DNA of 64,000 nt from Paraburkholderia madseniana (lineage in GTDB: Bacteria > Pseudomonadota > Gammaproteobacteria > Burkholderiales > Burkholderiaceae). The notes beneath the pieces were generated by a model. That model saw only the letters and a list, made by a program, of their open reading frames with translations, did not search any database and had not been told where the DNA came from. Position 1 is the first letter of the stretch. Each line of letters opens with the position of its first letter. Where the stretch lies: contig NZ_VOSW01000058.1 of assembly GCF_009690905.1 (NCBI RefSeq), forward strand, positions 1 through 64,000, written 5' to 3'. A program made the position numbers and the translations under genes. This document shows, piece by piece, positions 25,426-33,719 of this stretch.

Positions 25426-26085
25426 TCAGTTGCAGTCGTTGTCACAAGCGGAATCGCCGAATGCATCCCATGACGGGTGCGGTGCGTCCTGCCGTTGTTT
25501 TGGGCCACTGCGGCGCGCGGAAGATGTTTTGGCATCGGGCGCTGCTGCGCGTGCTGGTCTGTCGGACTGACTGTTCATCACAACAGGAATCGCAGGAACG
25601 ACATTGGTTGAACCTGCCGCGATCTGGGCGTTGGCAACAACGCGCTGTACGTAACTGGTGCCGCCGGCGTCGGCTGCCTCGCCGCGCGTGAAATTACCGC
25701 TGTAGTAACAGCTGATAGCAGCACGCAATGCCGGTGTGCCCTGCCCCATTGCTGCGACCGCCCGCTGATAGCAGTCGTGCAGGATGGCGCTGCCCGCGCG
25801 CAGGTTTTCGCACGGGTCGAAGGCGGTTTCGTAGGTCAGTCCGTAGCGGGCAAGATTGGCCTTGTTGACCTGTCCAAGCCCCATGCTGAAATTGATGCCT
25901 TGCGCTTCGAGTGCCTTCGCCGTCGCTACGGCCTCTTCACGATCACGCGGCTGCCGAACAAGGCGGCCACCAACGACTCCGATCGCGTACGGATTGAAGC
26001 CGGACTCAGTCCTCACGACCGCCTGAAGCGTCGTGGGGTGGACGTTCGGCGCGCATTGCTGGGCTAACGGGATGAAATCAAGCAT
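25426..26085 (-). CDS. virB1: VirB1-type lytic transglycosylase
   Basis: A 219-residue peptidoglycan-cleaving enzyme that opens the wall for the T4SS. The SLT domain begins at once (MLDFIPLAQQCAPNVHP). The catalytic Glu is E27 in AVVRTESGFNPYA, with the MGLGQVN and ENLRAGSAILHDCY motifs following. The C-terminal tail is low-complexity (Ala, Ser, Asp). No typical signal peptide is seen, as in several VirB1 homologues. It is the first gene of the virB operon and has GAGGGGGG before the ATG. Confidence 0.92.
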   Translation of the reverse strand: MLDFIPLAQQCAPNVHPTTLQAVVRTESGFNPYAIGVVGGRLVRQPRDREEAVATAKALEAQGINFSMGLGQVNKANLARYGLTYETAFDPCENLRAGSAILHDCYQRAVAAMGQGTPALRAAISCYYSGNFTRGEAADAGGTSYVQRVVANAQIAAGSTNVVPAIPVVMNSQSDRPARAAAPDAKTSSARRSGPKQRQDAPHPSWDAFGDSACDNDCN

Positions 26086-26127
26086 GACTTCCCCCCTCGC
26101 CCACGTTATGTCGCCGGCTGTGCCCGA

Positions 26128-26156
26128 ACGATATAATGGCTTTAGCCATTGTCGAC
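26128..26156 (-). promoter_or_regulatory. Palindromic operator at the virB promoter
   Basis: AATGGCT-TT-AGCCATT at 26135-26150 is a perfect 7+7 palindrome 50 bp upstream of virB1. On the minus strand it sits between a -35-like TCGACA (26150-26155) and an AT-rich TTATAT, so a bound repressor would block the promoter. The two small regulators at 26220-26967 are obvious candidates to bind it. The promoter elements are weak; the palindrome itself is clear. Confidence 0.5.
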
Positions 26157-26219
26157 CTCTCAGGTTCCAACAACTGGTCAGGTCGGCGCCGATGCTCGCT
26201 ACATCGACGCCGACCGCTC

Positions 26220-26480
26220 CTACTCCCTCACCTGCCCTTCCCTGGCTGGCAGTACCTCGCAAAGATCTGGCTCGTGCGCATCCTCACGATTTACAACGCC
26301 GTCTTTCAGTCCCAGCAAGACCGCCGCGTTGTGCGCGTGGCCGCGCTTGCCCTTCAGTCTTCCCTGCAACACGCCGTTAACGATGTTGCGAGGGATTCCG
26401 TGTCTTGCGGCCCAGCTCGAAACCGAGACTCCACACCGGTCGAACTCTGCGCGTACCTCTTCCAATGTTTTCAGTGCCAT
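26220..26480 (-). CDS. Small HTH regulator, BcepMu gp16-like
   Basis: An 86-residue protein: MALKTLEEVRAEFDRCGVSVSSWAARHGIPRNIVNGVLQGRLKGKRGHAHNAAVLLGLKDG. The helix-turn-helix around VSSWAARHGIPRNIVNGVLQGR and the RGxAHNAAVLLGLK ending match the BcepMu gp16 family, small DNA-binding proteins of phages and plasmids (KorC-like in role). It is divergent from the XRE gene at 26569 and directly upstream of the virB operon, so it probably represses transfer genes. Confidence 0.75.
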   Translation of the reverse strand: MALKTLEEVRAEFDRCGVSVSSWAARHGIPRNIVNGVLQGRLKGKRGHAHNAAVLLGLKDGVVNREDAHEPDLCEVLPAREGQVRE

Positions 26481-26525
26481 GCGGTGGCCCGTATACTGAT
26501 CGGCTAAGACAAATTGCTACCAGTA

Positions 26526-26543
26526 TGGGACATTTTTGTTCCA
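26526..26543. promoter_or_regulatory. Imperfect palindrome in the divergent regulator promoter
   Basis: TGG-G-ACATTTTTGT-T-CCA lies between the two divergent repressor-like genes: an interrupted inverted repeat with TGG/CCA and ACA/TGT arms. It is a candidate operator for one or both regulators. Evidence is position and symmetry only. Confidence 0.35.
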
Positions 26544-26568
26544 TTCGCAACACAAAAGACCAATTTAT

Positions 26569-26967
26569 ATGCCATCTACGTTTGGTTTGCGCCTAGCCGA
26601 GGAGCGTGACCGGCTCGGACTTACTCAGGGAAACATCTCCGAATGGACCGGCATCAACCGCAAGACACAGTCTGCCTACGAAAAAGAACAGCGCTATCCG
26701 GACGCTGGCTATCTCATGACACTGCTTGAGCACGGCTTTGACGTGTCGTACTTGCTGACCGGGAAACGAGCTCCGCGTTACGGCGCCGTTGATGAGCAAT
26801 TGATACGAAGCGTTTTCGCCATTATCGAAACAAGTATCTCCGCCGCTGGGCATTCCATGGACATTGAAAAGAAAGCCAAGCTGTTCGCACTCGTTTATCA
26901 GACCGCATCCGAAACTGGTCAGGTGGATCCGCTTGTCGCGCAGAAAGCAATCGACCTTCTTTCCTGA
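26569..26967 (+). CDS. XRE-family transcriptional regulator
   Basis: A 132-residue protein with an N-terminal HTH: FGLRLAEERDRLGLTQGNISEWTGINRKTQSAYEKEQRYPDAGYLMTLLEHGFDVSYLLTG (residues ~4-64). It then has a helical C-terminal half that probably dimerises. The layout resembles phage CI-like or plasmid repressors. The start MPSTFGLRL is preferred over an upstream in-frame start at 26536 because it begins at the domain. It is divergent from the gp16-like gene with an 88-bp shared control region. Confidence 0.82.
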   Translation: MPSTFGLRLAEERDRLGLTQGNISEWTGINRKTQSAYEKEQRYPDAGYLMTLLEHGFDVSYLLTGKRAPRYGAVDEQLIRSVFAIIETSISAAGHSMDIEKKAKLFALVYQTASETGQVDPLVAQKAIDLLS

Positions 26968-27133
26968 CTATTTAATTACGCAGTAATCCGCGCTATCGCA
27001 TTAGAACGGTAGTGACACTATGACGCAGCGGCAATGGCGAATTCAAGCCACCGAATTAGTATGCACAAGCCTGAGACTACGTTATCCTAATTATTTTGTT
27101 GTGGCATGAATACTGCGGGGTACGGCAGCAGAT

Positions 27134-28156
27134 TCAGTCAAGCAGGCCGTGGGCGGCCGCTTTTTCGACGGCATCTGTAATTCTCGTTGCGCCCGTTTTT
27201 CTGGTGATCCGTTGGTAGATTGTTTTATAGACAGTATGCTTTGACATTCCCAGTTGATCGGCGACATGGGATGCGCTTGCGCCATCGCGCAGCATCCGCA
27301 GGATCTGTGTCTCCTGTTCGCTGAGCTCATACTTCGCCAGCGCATTCTGGCGTACTTGCGACACGCGCCAGTCTAGGAGTTCCGACGAGATGGCGCGAAA
27401 TAGCACCCGGTTGTCCCACAGCACACCCTCGCCAGCAGGCGCCCGGATTGAATTGCTCACATGTAGTAGCCCGACCAGACCATGGCCATGGATATGTGCC
27501 GGGGCAACGATCCCACTCGCAAAGCCGTGCATGCGCGCCTCTGTCACCAGCCAGTGATCGACCCGATGCACATTTACGTGCGACGCAAGCGCAGGCGCAA
27601 CATTCGCTCTAGCGTATGTCACGTAGGGATCGTTCATGTACCACAGCCTTGCTATGTACTGTTGTGTCCAGGCAGGTCTGCAACCAACAAGGTAACGTGT
27701 CTCCACGGAATCGCCAGTGGCAGGATTCGCACCGTTAAAACGGATCCATTGGTAAGTGAACTGCATTCCGCCCAGACCCGCGATGATGGTGCGCACCTTG
27801 GACAGCAGCGCGCCTTCCGTCGCGCACATTGAAAGCTCGCCAATTAGTCTTACCGGGTCGCCCGTTTCTACCTGCCGCGGGCGATCACCCCCCACGGCTG
27901 CGGCGCACTTCTGCCGAATACGATCGTAACTCCCCTGCAGGTGGGTCTCATATGGATCAGCTGTGGCAAAGTCCGACAGATCGTCCAAGCTATCTATCGC
28001 GACAAGCTGGCTGAATGACGCGCCGTCGCTCCGGATTAACCTGCGCGTCAGGATGGAGTCCTGCGACAGACTCAATTCCACGCACTCATTGAAAATGCGG
28101 TATGCATCTTCATGCAGTGGCGCGGGTGTAGTCGGCTCGATCACTTTCTCCTGCAT
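27134..28156 (-). CDS. LuxR-family regulator with autoinducer-binding-like domain
   Basis: A 340-residue protein. The central region (~110-250; FTYQWIRFNG...YLVGCRPAWTQQYIARLWYMNDPYVTYARANVAP...ARMHGFASGIVAPAHIHGHGLVGLLHVSNS) has the shape of an acyl-homoserine-lactone-binding domain. The C-terminal LuxR HTH (~275-335) reads LSEQETQILRMLRDGASASHVADQLGMSKHTVYKTIYQRI. An N-terminal extension of ~100 residues is unusual. No luxI gene is visible in the window, so it is a LuxR solo. It follows the GGDEF/EAL gene by 12 bp and is probably co-transcribed with it. Confidence 0.82.
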   Translation of the reverse strand: MQEKVIEPTTPAPLHEDAYRIFNECVELSLSQDSILTRRLIRSDGASFSQLVAIDSLDDLSDFATADPYETHLQGSYDRIRQKCAAAVGGDRPRQVETGDPVRLIGELSMCATEGALLSKVRTIIAGLGGMQFTYQWIRFNGANPATGDSVETRYLVGCRPAWTQQYIARLWYMNDPYVTYARANVAPALASHVNVHRVDHWLVTEARMHGFASGIVAPAHIHGHGLVGLLHVSNSIRAPAGEGVLWDNRVLFRAISSELLDWRVSQVRQNALAKYELSEQETQILRMLRDGASASHVADQLGMSKHTVYKTIYQRITRKTGATRITDAVEKAAAHGLLD

Positions 28157-28168
28157 CGACGTACGCCT

Positions 28169-30154
28169 CTACATCGATGAACTCGTCGCGGAGAAGGCAT
28201 CAGTAACAAACCGACCTTGAACCTCAGCTTCGGGGAATTGCGTGAGCCACGTGAACTGCTCCTTGCTGTCCACACCATGAACGAGCACGCTCAATTCCAT
28301 CTCGTTACAGACGCCGACTATGCCTTTAACGAGTGCCCGGGAAACCGGCTCAGAAGGTACGCGCCCCACAAGCTCTTCGTGGATGCAAAGGCCGTCAACT
28401 TGCAGCTTCGCCAAATTCGGAAATGCCGAGTCGGTCGTAAGCGCAGCAAGAATCTGCACGCCTGTGGAACGTATCGTCTCCAGCTTGTCGAGAACATGTG
28501 CTGCGGTTTGATCCAGGCGGTTCTGGACAATCAGCCGCAGGGACGACGGCTCCATCGCGTGCTCACGCAAACATTCGGATACGCAGCCGGCAAGGTCACC
28601 GTCAACGAGCTGCGCATACGGCACATTCAAGGTAACGTGCTGAACAATCTGCCCAGCGGCACGCCACTCTTGCAACTGGCGGCACGCCTCGGTCAACTGG
28701 AACTCGCCGAGTTGGACGCCGAAGCCGGACGACTCGACCATTGAGAAAAGCTCGCGTCCCTCCACGGGGGCCACGCCGTCGCGATTCCACTGCACCAATG
28801 CAAGAAAACCGCGTGCCGTTCCGTCGACGGTATAGCAGTCCCGGTAGTCCAGCGCGAATTCCTTCCTGAGAAATCCATACTGCAGCGCCTGATAGAACTC
28901 CAGTCCGCGCTCAGCGCGTTCAGACAGTTCTGGCGTATATAGATGGCACGCGCTGATATCCTTGCCTTTACCAACTGCTTTGGCCGCATACATCGCGAGG
29001 TCAGCACGTGTAAGAAGATCGAATGCGTTGTCTCCGTGCTGCACGTGCTCGACCACTCCAATGCTTGCCCGCATCCGATAGCTATTCGCGCGCAGCACGT
29101 AGGCGAGATCAAAGTCTTCTATGACGCGGTTTGCCAGTTCCTGCGCTGTGAAGCGGGCAAAGTCACCGCTAACGACGATCACGAATTCGTCGCCGCTAAC
29201 GCGAATGACCTGCGGCTCATCTCCGGCGACGCGCTGCAGGCGTTTCGCCACCTGCTTGAGCAGTTGATCCCCGTCCCTGTGCCCGAGGGAGTCATTGATT
29301 CGCTTGAAGTTGTCGAGATCGATAAAGAGAAGCGCGAGTCGACCAACGCATTTCGGACTCGCCATCAGATGGTCGAGGCGGTCCATTAGGTAGTTCCGAT
29401 TCCTCAAACCGGTCAACGTATCGGTATTCGCCAACTCGGCCAGGCGATCGCGAGCCTGTCGTTCTTCTGTGATGTCGATGCCCGAACAGATCAGAAACGT
29501 CTCGTCAGGGCGATCTCCCGTTCTGGCGAACTTGTTGCGGAACTGGAACAGTCGCGGACCCCTGATCGTTTTTACCGTCCGTTCCACCTCGTACGCCTCG
29601 CCGCGCAGGAAAAAACTTTCTATGTTCTGACGGGACTCACTTCCGTCCTCGTGGGACATGAACAGGTCCCACGCATTTTTCCCGATTACGTCAGCTTCCC
29701 TGAGGCCGGAAAGTTCTTCGGCGAACCGGTTGAACCGTTGAATAGAGCCGTCGCGATTCAGGATCACAACCAGTGAATTGACTTCCGACAGGACCGTCTC
29801 TGCAAATGACAGCCCGCGCGCCAGATCACCCGCGACAGCTTCAGCATTGATGCTCGGAGAGGCCGTTCCGGCCCACCTCGTTCGATCGATTTTCCGTCCG
29901 ACCAGGTGAAGACGAAACTTCTTTTCAAACAGCAGCGCGTCGACAGTCACGCTCGAGGTGACACCGGCAAGTGTGCGGATCTGTGTGGCCTGCTCGGATG
30001 ACAGCTTCACAGCTGCGGCGACCGGCCCGGTAATCGGGCTCAGTTCGAGGGCATTGCTATCGTGAGATAACTGCCAGCGGGGACTCAGCGTTTCAAACGT
30101 TGCCCGGAACAGATCTATCGCTTCGTGTTCGTACATGTCCATCCGAAGAACCAT
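28169..30154 (-). CDS. PAS-GGDEF-degenerate EAL protein
   Basis: A 661-residue cytoplasmic cyclic-di-GMP-type protein. A PAS domain (~120-235; LVVILNRDGSIQRFNRFAEELSGLREADVIGKNAWDLF) is followed by a GGDEF domain (~240-405; DTLTGLRNRNYLMDRL, FIDLDNFKRINDSLGHRDGD) whose active-site loop is SGDEF, compatible with diguanylate cyclase activity. The EAL domain (~425-645) has lost its signature: GFLALVQW replaces the E-A-L motif, IVQNRLD replaces TE, and VHGVDS replaces the AEGVE motif. It should not hydrolyse c-di-GMP and may bind it or be inert. No transmembrane segment. Likely co-transcribed with the LuxR gene. Confidence 0.88.
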   Translation of the reverse strand: MVLRMDMYEHEAIDLFRATFETLSPRWQLSHDSNALELSPITGPVAAAVKLSSEQATQIRTLAGVTSSVTVDALLFEKKFRLHLVGRKIDRTRWAGTASPSINAEAVAGDLARGLSFAETVLSEVNSLVVILNRDGSIQRFNRFAEELSGLREADVIGKNAWDLFMSHEDGSESRQNIESFFLRGEAYEVERTVKTIRGPRLFQFRNKFARTGDRPDETFLICSGIDITEERQARDRLAELANTDTLTGLRNRNYLMDRLDHLMASPKCVGRLALLFIDLDNFKRINDSLGHRDGDQLLKQVAKRLQRVAGDEPQVIRVSGDEFVIVVSGDFARFTAQELANRVIEDFDLAYVLRANSYRMRASIGVVEHVQHGDNAFDLLTRADLAMYAAKAVGKGKDISACHLYTPELSERAERGLEFYQALQYGFLRKEFALDYRDCYTVDGTARGFLALVQWNRDGVAPVEGRELFSMVESSGFGVQLGEFQLTEACRQLQEWRAAGQIVQHVTLNVPYAQLVDGDLAGCVSECLREHAMEPSSLRLIVQNRLDQTAAHVLDKLETIRSTGVQILAALTTDSAFPNLAKLQVDGLCIHEELVGRVPSEPVSRALVKGIVGVCNEMELSVLVHGVDSKEQFTWLTQFPEAEVQGRFVTDAFSATSSSM

Positions 30155-30860
30155 AAATCGTCTAACGAATCGGACAGGACGTTTTTACAAAACGTTACAT
30201 GCTAGGCAATCATTTTTATGCGGCTCGCATGCGGAAAAAGGTGATGTGTGCTTCATCGCCGTTGCGGGCATGCGTCTCCGAACGAACCGACGTGCAATGC
30301 TTTCCGAAGCTCTCCTACAGAAAGGATCGCTTCTGAACGCATCGCGGACAGCTAACGTTCGAGATTTGCAGGGACATAGTGGCTGGCGAGTTTTTCGCGC
30401 ATCGCTGCATGAGGTCCGCGACGCCATTGACTGATTTCGGGCCGAGCACCATAACGATCAAGATCGCTGTCGATGATTCGCCCGACTTGAACTCCGACAC
30501 GTGCTTACAGATCTCCTACTGTTGTTTGGAATCCTTATTATATACGAGATGATCGACGGCACCGATATTGCCTGCGACCCAATGACCTTCTCGAGATCGG
30601 AGCCCCGGTCGACCAGAAGGTGTTTGCTCTGCGGAAAGGAACAACACCGCTTTCTCTCGACCGGCAGACAAAAGTGGCCGGCAGATCAGGCGCTGAATTA
30701 GCGAGGATGCCGGCATTCCCAATTCGGCGTGGACGCTGCTTTGCGATGCGGCTGGGCTTGGCCGAATATCGCGGATGCGTAACCACATCTGTCGCGAAAG
30801 AAAATGGAAGACCGGCTTGGCACCTCAGAGTTGGGTTCCTTCCCAGACGGACTTTTTTCT
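30155..30860. other. Non-coding gap
   Basis: About 700 bp between the GGDEF/EAL start and the next gene. No reading frame here combines a ribosome-binding site with protein-like composition, and no RNA gene or repeat is recognised. Promoter elements for the GGDEF gene must lie at its left end. Confidence 0.45.
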
Positions 30861-31208
30861 TTATCGAACTACCTTGACCAGCGCTCCCCCGTCGTTTACA
30901 CGGAGCACATTGCCTTCGGGCGTCATTATTCGGGGAAGGTCTGCCGCGCGCGGCACCGCAACCTTCTTAAGGCCATTCCCCGCGTGCTTGTTCGCTAACG
31001 ATTTCACTACCGGGTCTGCGCCCTGGCGCGGTGTAGCGTTGGATGTGTGACGTGAGAGAACCGCAACCTTGCCTAGTTTCGGCTTGCCGTTTCCGGACGG
31101 CTGCATCCGCGCCTCAGGCGGGTTCCAGATTTCAACGTAGTGTTCGCCTGCGACTCCGGTCGATGCAACAGCAAGCAGCATTACCCCCGCGCTCAAAAAT
31201 CGAAACAT
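30861..31208 (-). CDS. Small exported hypothetical protein
   Basis: A 115-residue protein with a signal peptide (MFRFLSAGVMLLAVASTGVAG). A short basic domain follows: EHYVEIWNPPEARMQPSGNGKPKLGKVAVLSRH ... LPRIMTPEGNVLRVNDGGALVKVVR. A GGAGAG lies before the ATG. It looks like a conserved periplasmic protein, but no family or function is known to me. Confidence 0.65.
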   Translation of the reverse strand: MFRFLSAGVMLLAVASTGVAGEHYVEIWNPPEARMQPSGNGKPKLGKVAVLSRHTSNATPRQGADPVVKSLANKHAGNGLKKVAVPRAADLPRIMTPEGNVLRVNDGGALVKVVR

Positions 31209-31234
31209 GTTCTCTCCGTATGTTCTGGTGCCGT

Positions 31235-31519
31235 TCACGCCCGGCACGATTTCGCGGTGCCCACACATAAACCGTCGCAGCCAGCACAGTAATGACGGTT
31301 ACGCACCGCCCCGTCAACACGCCAGACGTTGGTTTGCGTCGGCGTAGGGGTGCCAACAGTACGGCCATTTTCGCACGCGTAAAACGTCGGTTCCCCCGCC
31401 TTGCTGCGGCGGATGGCTTCATCGATTTCCTGCTCGCCGAACACTGCTTTCATGTCTGCAACAAACGCCGCGATTTCCGGCATCGGATGGCTGGCGGCCT
31501 TGCGAACGCCTGTATCCAT
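31235..31519 (-). CDS. Small Cys-containing hypothetical protein
   Basis: A 94-residue protein: an N-terminal helical part (PEIAAFVADMKAVFGEQEIDEAIRRSKAGEPTFYACENG), then a Cys cluster (HYCAGCDGLCVGTAKSC) that could bind metal or form disulfides. A good ribosome-binding site (GGAGAGG) precedes the ATG. It lies just left of the LexA-controlled cassette, on the opposite strand. Function unknown. Confidence 0.6.
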   Translation of the reverse strand: MDTGVRKAASHPMPEIAAFVADMKAVFGEQEIDEAIRRSKAGEPTFYACENGRTVGTPTPTQTNVWRVDGAVRNRHYCAGCDGLCVGTAKSCRA

Positions 31520-31572
31520 CTAGCCTCTCCCCAAAAAAGTGTCCGTTCGTCGCCACGAATTTCCGTGTAGGA

Positions 31573-31592
31573 TACTGTACATCCATACAGGT
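31573..31592 (+). promoter_or_regulatory. LexA (SOS) box of the mutagenesis cassette
   Basis: TACTGT-ACATCCAT-ACAGGT: a perfect CTGT-N8-ACAG core at 31575-31590, the LexA site of beta- and gammaproteobacteria, 17 bp before the imuA start codon. It should make imuA-imuB-dnaE2 inducible by DNA damage. Confidence 0.9.
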
Positions 31593-31606
31593 ATTTGCGC
31601 AATTCA

Positions 31607-32323
31607 ATGACCGTCCCGTCCCCCATTCCGGAAGCAATCCACCCGTCCCTATGGCGCGCTTCGCAGCTGGCCGCCGGCTTCGATCGGGTGGTGTCGTGCG
31701 GCCACGTCGCGCTGGCCGCCGAACTGCCGGGCAGCGGCTGGCCCGCGGGCGCGCTCACCGAACTACTCACGCCGCAGGCTGGCTGCGGTGAACTGCGTCT
31801 GCTGCAGCCCGCACTGGCGACCGTCGGATCCCGCCCCTTGCTCCTGCTGCAGCCGCCGCATCGGCTACAACCCGCCGGACTGGCGTGGCTGGGCGTTCCC
31901 GCAGGACAGGCCTGCGTGTTGCGCGCACCACGCACGGCTGATGCGCTGTGGGCCGCCGAGCAGATCCTGCGTGCCGGCACCTGCGGCGCCCTGCTCTTCT
32001 GGCAGGCCGAAGTGCGGCAGGAAGCGCTCCGGCGCCTGCATCTGGCCGCACAGGCCTCGGACACGCTGCTGTTCCTGTTTCGCCCACTCGCGGCCGCCCA
32101 GGCGACGTCGCCAGCGCCGCTGAGGCTTGCGCTGCGAGCCGCCAGGGGCGGTATTGAAGTGACCTTCGTCAAGCGCCGCGGACCGCAGCGCGACGAACCC
32201 GTTTTCGTTCCTCTCGTACCTTCACCTGCCCTGTTGAGCCGATATGCAACTCTGGATCGGCGTACATCTGCCGCACCTCGCCCTCGAGTCGTTTCTCCCG
32301 CGCTGGTCGATGCCACGCCATGA
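31607..32323 (+). CDS. imuA: ImuA, translesion synthesis-associated protein
   Basis: A 238-residue RecA/SulA-like protein that is part of the ImuA-ImuB-DnaE2 mutasome. Features: the opening IPEAIHPSLWRASQLAAGFDRVVSCGHVALAAELPGSGWPAGALTELL, characteristic of ImuA, and LLLLQPPHRLQPAGLAWLGVP and GALLFWQAEVRQEALRRLHLAAQ further on. The start MTVPSP at 31607 is preferred to a TTG at 31595. Its end overlaps imuB by 80 bp in another frame. Confidence 0.9.
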   Translation: MTVPSPIPEAIHPSLWRASQLAAGFDRVVSCGHVALAAELPGSGWPAGALTELLTPQAGCGELRLLQPALATVGSRPLLLLQPPHRLQPAGLAWLGVPAGQACVLRAPRTADALWAAEQILRAGTCGALLFWQAEVRQEALRRLHLAAQASDTLLFLFRPLAAAQATSPAPLRLALRAARGGIEVTFVKRRGPQRDEPVFVPLVPSPALLSRYATLDRRTSAAPRPRVVSPALVDATP

Positions 32324-33713
32324 GGCCGGGTTTGTCGTGCTGGAGAAGGACCGCGTTGTCGCGCTCGACCGCACGGCGCACTCGGCCGGCATCGTGCCCG
32401 GCATGCGCCGCGGTGGCGTATTGACGCTCGTCCCCGACGCGGTCATCCGGGAACGTGATCTCACCCGTGAAGCGGAGCTGGTTCGTGGCGTGGCGTTCGC
32501 CCTGCTGCAGTTCACCCCCCACGTGGTGCTGGCGGAGGAATCGGTCGTACTGGCCGACGTCTCGGCGAGCCTGCGCCTCTTCGGCGGCATCCGGGCACTG
32601 CGCCGGCGGGCGGGTGAAACGGTGAGCGCGTTCGGCGTGACCGCGACACTTGCCATTGCCCCTACGGGGCAGGCCGCGTGGCTCTTCGCCCGGTCATCGG
32701 CTGGCATCGCGCTCACGTTGCGCTCCGTCGACCGTACGCTGCGTCGCGTGCCGTTACCTGCCCTGCCGCCGGCGCGCCCCTACGCCGAATGGTTCGACGG
32801 ACTGGGATGCGAAACGGTCGACGACATCCGGCGACTACCCCGCGCAGGCCTCAAGAAACGCTGCGGCACGGCCCTGCTGGATGCGCTTGATCGCGCGACG
32901 GGCGCGGCGCCGGAAGTGTACGAATGGCTGGAGTTGCCCCCCGCCTTCAGCGCGCGGCTCGAGCTGCCCGACCGGATCGAGCATGCGGAAGCCGTGCTGT
33001 TCGCGGCGCGGCGGCTGATCCTGCAGATGACCGGCTGGCTGTCGGCGCGACAGCTGGCGATCGCGCGGTTTGTACTTGAGCTCGAGCATGAACGCGGCCG
33101 CGCGGCGGTGCCGCCGACGGCAATCGAAATCGCGCTTGGCGAACCGACGTCACGCGAGGAACACCTCGTGCGCCTGCTGAAAGAACGGCTGGGCCGCGTC
33201 GAACTGGCCGCGCCGGTCATCGCCGTTGGCCTCGATGCAAAGGACGTTCGCGAAGCGGACGCACCCAGCGAGTCACTGTTTCCGGAGCCCGGCGGCTCGC
33301 CGCAGGATCACGCGCGCCTGATGGAGCTGCTCGTCGCCCGGCTCGGCGCGCAGAACGTGCTCAAGGCGGCGCCGGTTGCCGACCACCGCCCGGAAGTCGC
33401 CGCACGCTGGCTTCCCATCGGCGAGACCGTCAGGTCCACGCTGCTGCCGCCGAACCTTCCGCGGCCCACGTGGCTGCTCGACAAGCCGGTGCAGCTCATC
33501 ATGCGTGGCCACCGCCCGTTCTACGGCACGCCGCTGCGCATGGTCTCGCCGGGCGAACGGATCGAGGTCGGCTGGCAGGATGGGCACCCGGTGACGCGAG
33601 ACTATTTTGTCGCGGAGTCCGAAGACGCGCTGCACTACTGGGTCTTCCGGGAGCGCGTAAGCGCCGTCGAGGAACGCGAGCCGCGCTGGTTCCTGCACGG
33701 CCTGTTCGGGTGA
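32244..33713 (+). CDS. imuB: ImuB, Y-family polymerase-like mutasome protein
   Basis: A 489-residue Y-family polymerase homologue without polymerase activity. It links DnaE2 to the beta clamp. The N-terminus MQLWIGVHLPHLALESFLPRW replaces the FxxVDxDxF catalytic motif of active Y polymerases, as expected for ImuB. Later motifs are ADVSASLRLFGGIRALRRR and IAPTGQAAWLFARS, a little-finger region ~240-340, and a C-terminal QLIMRGHRPFYGTPLRMVSPGERIEVGW...RDYFVAES segment typical of ImuB. It stops 6 bp before dnaE2. Confidence 0.93.
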   Translation: MQLWIGVHLPHLALESFLPRWSMPRHEAGFVVLEKDRVVALDRTAHSAGIVPGMRRGGVLTLVPDAVIRERDLTREAELVRGVAFALLQFTPHVVLAEESVVLADVSASLRLFGGIRALRRRAGETVSAFGVTATLAIAPTGQAAWLFARSSAGIALTLRSVDRTLRRVPLPALPPARPYAEWFDGLGCETVDDIRRLPRAGLKKRCGTALLDALDRATGAAPEVYEWLELPPAFSARLELPDRIEHAEAVLFAARRLILQMTGWLSARQLAIARFVLELEHERGRAAVPPTAIEIALGEPTSREEHLVRLLKERLGRVELAAPVIAVGLDAKDVREADAPSESLFPEPGGSPQDHARLMELLVARLGAQNVLKAAPVADHRPEVAARWLPIGETVRSTLLPPNLPRPTWLLDKPVQLIMRGHRPFYGTPLRMVSPGERIEVGWQDGHPVTRDYFVAESEDALHYWVFRERVSAVEEREPRWFLHGLFG

Positions 33714-33719
33714 TCGCCC

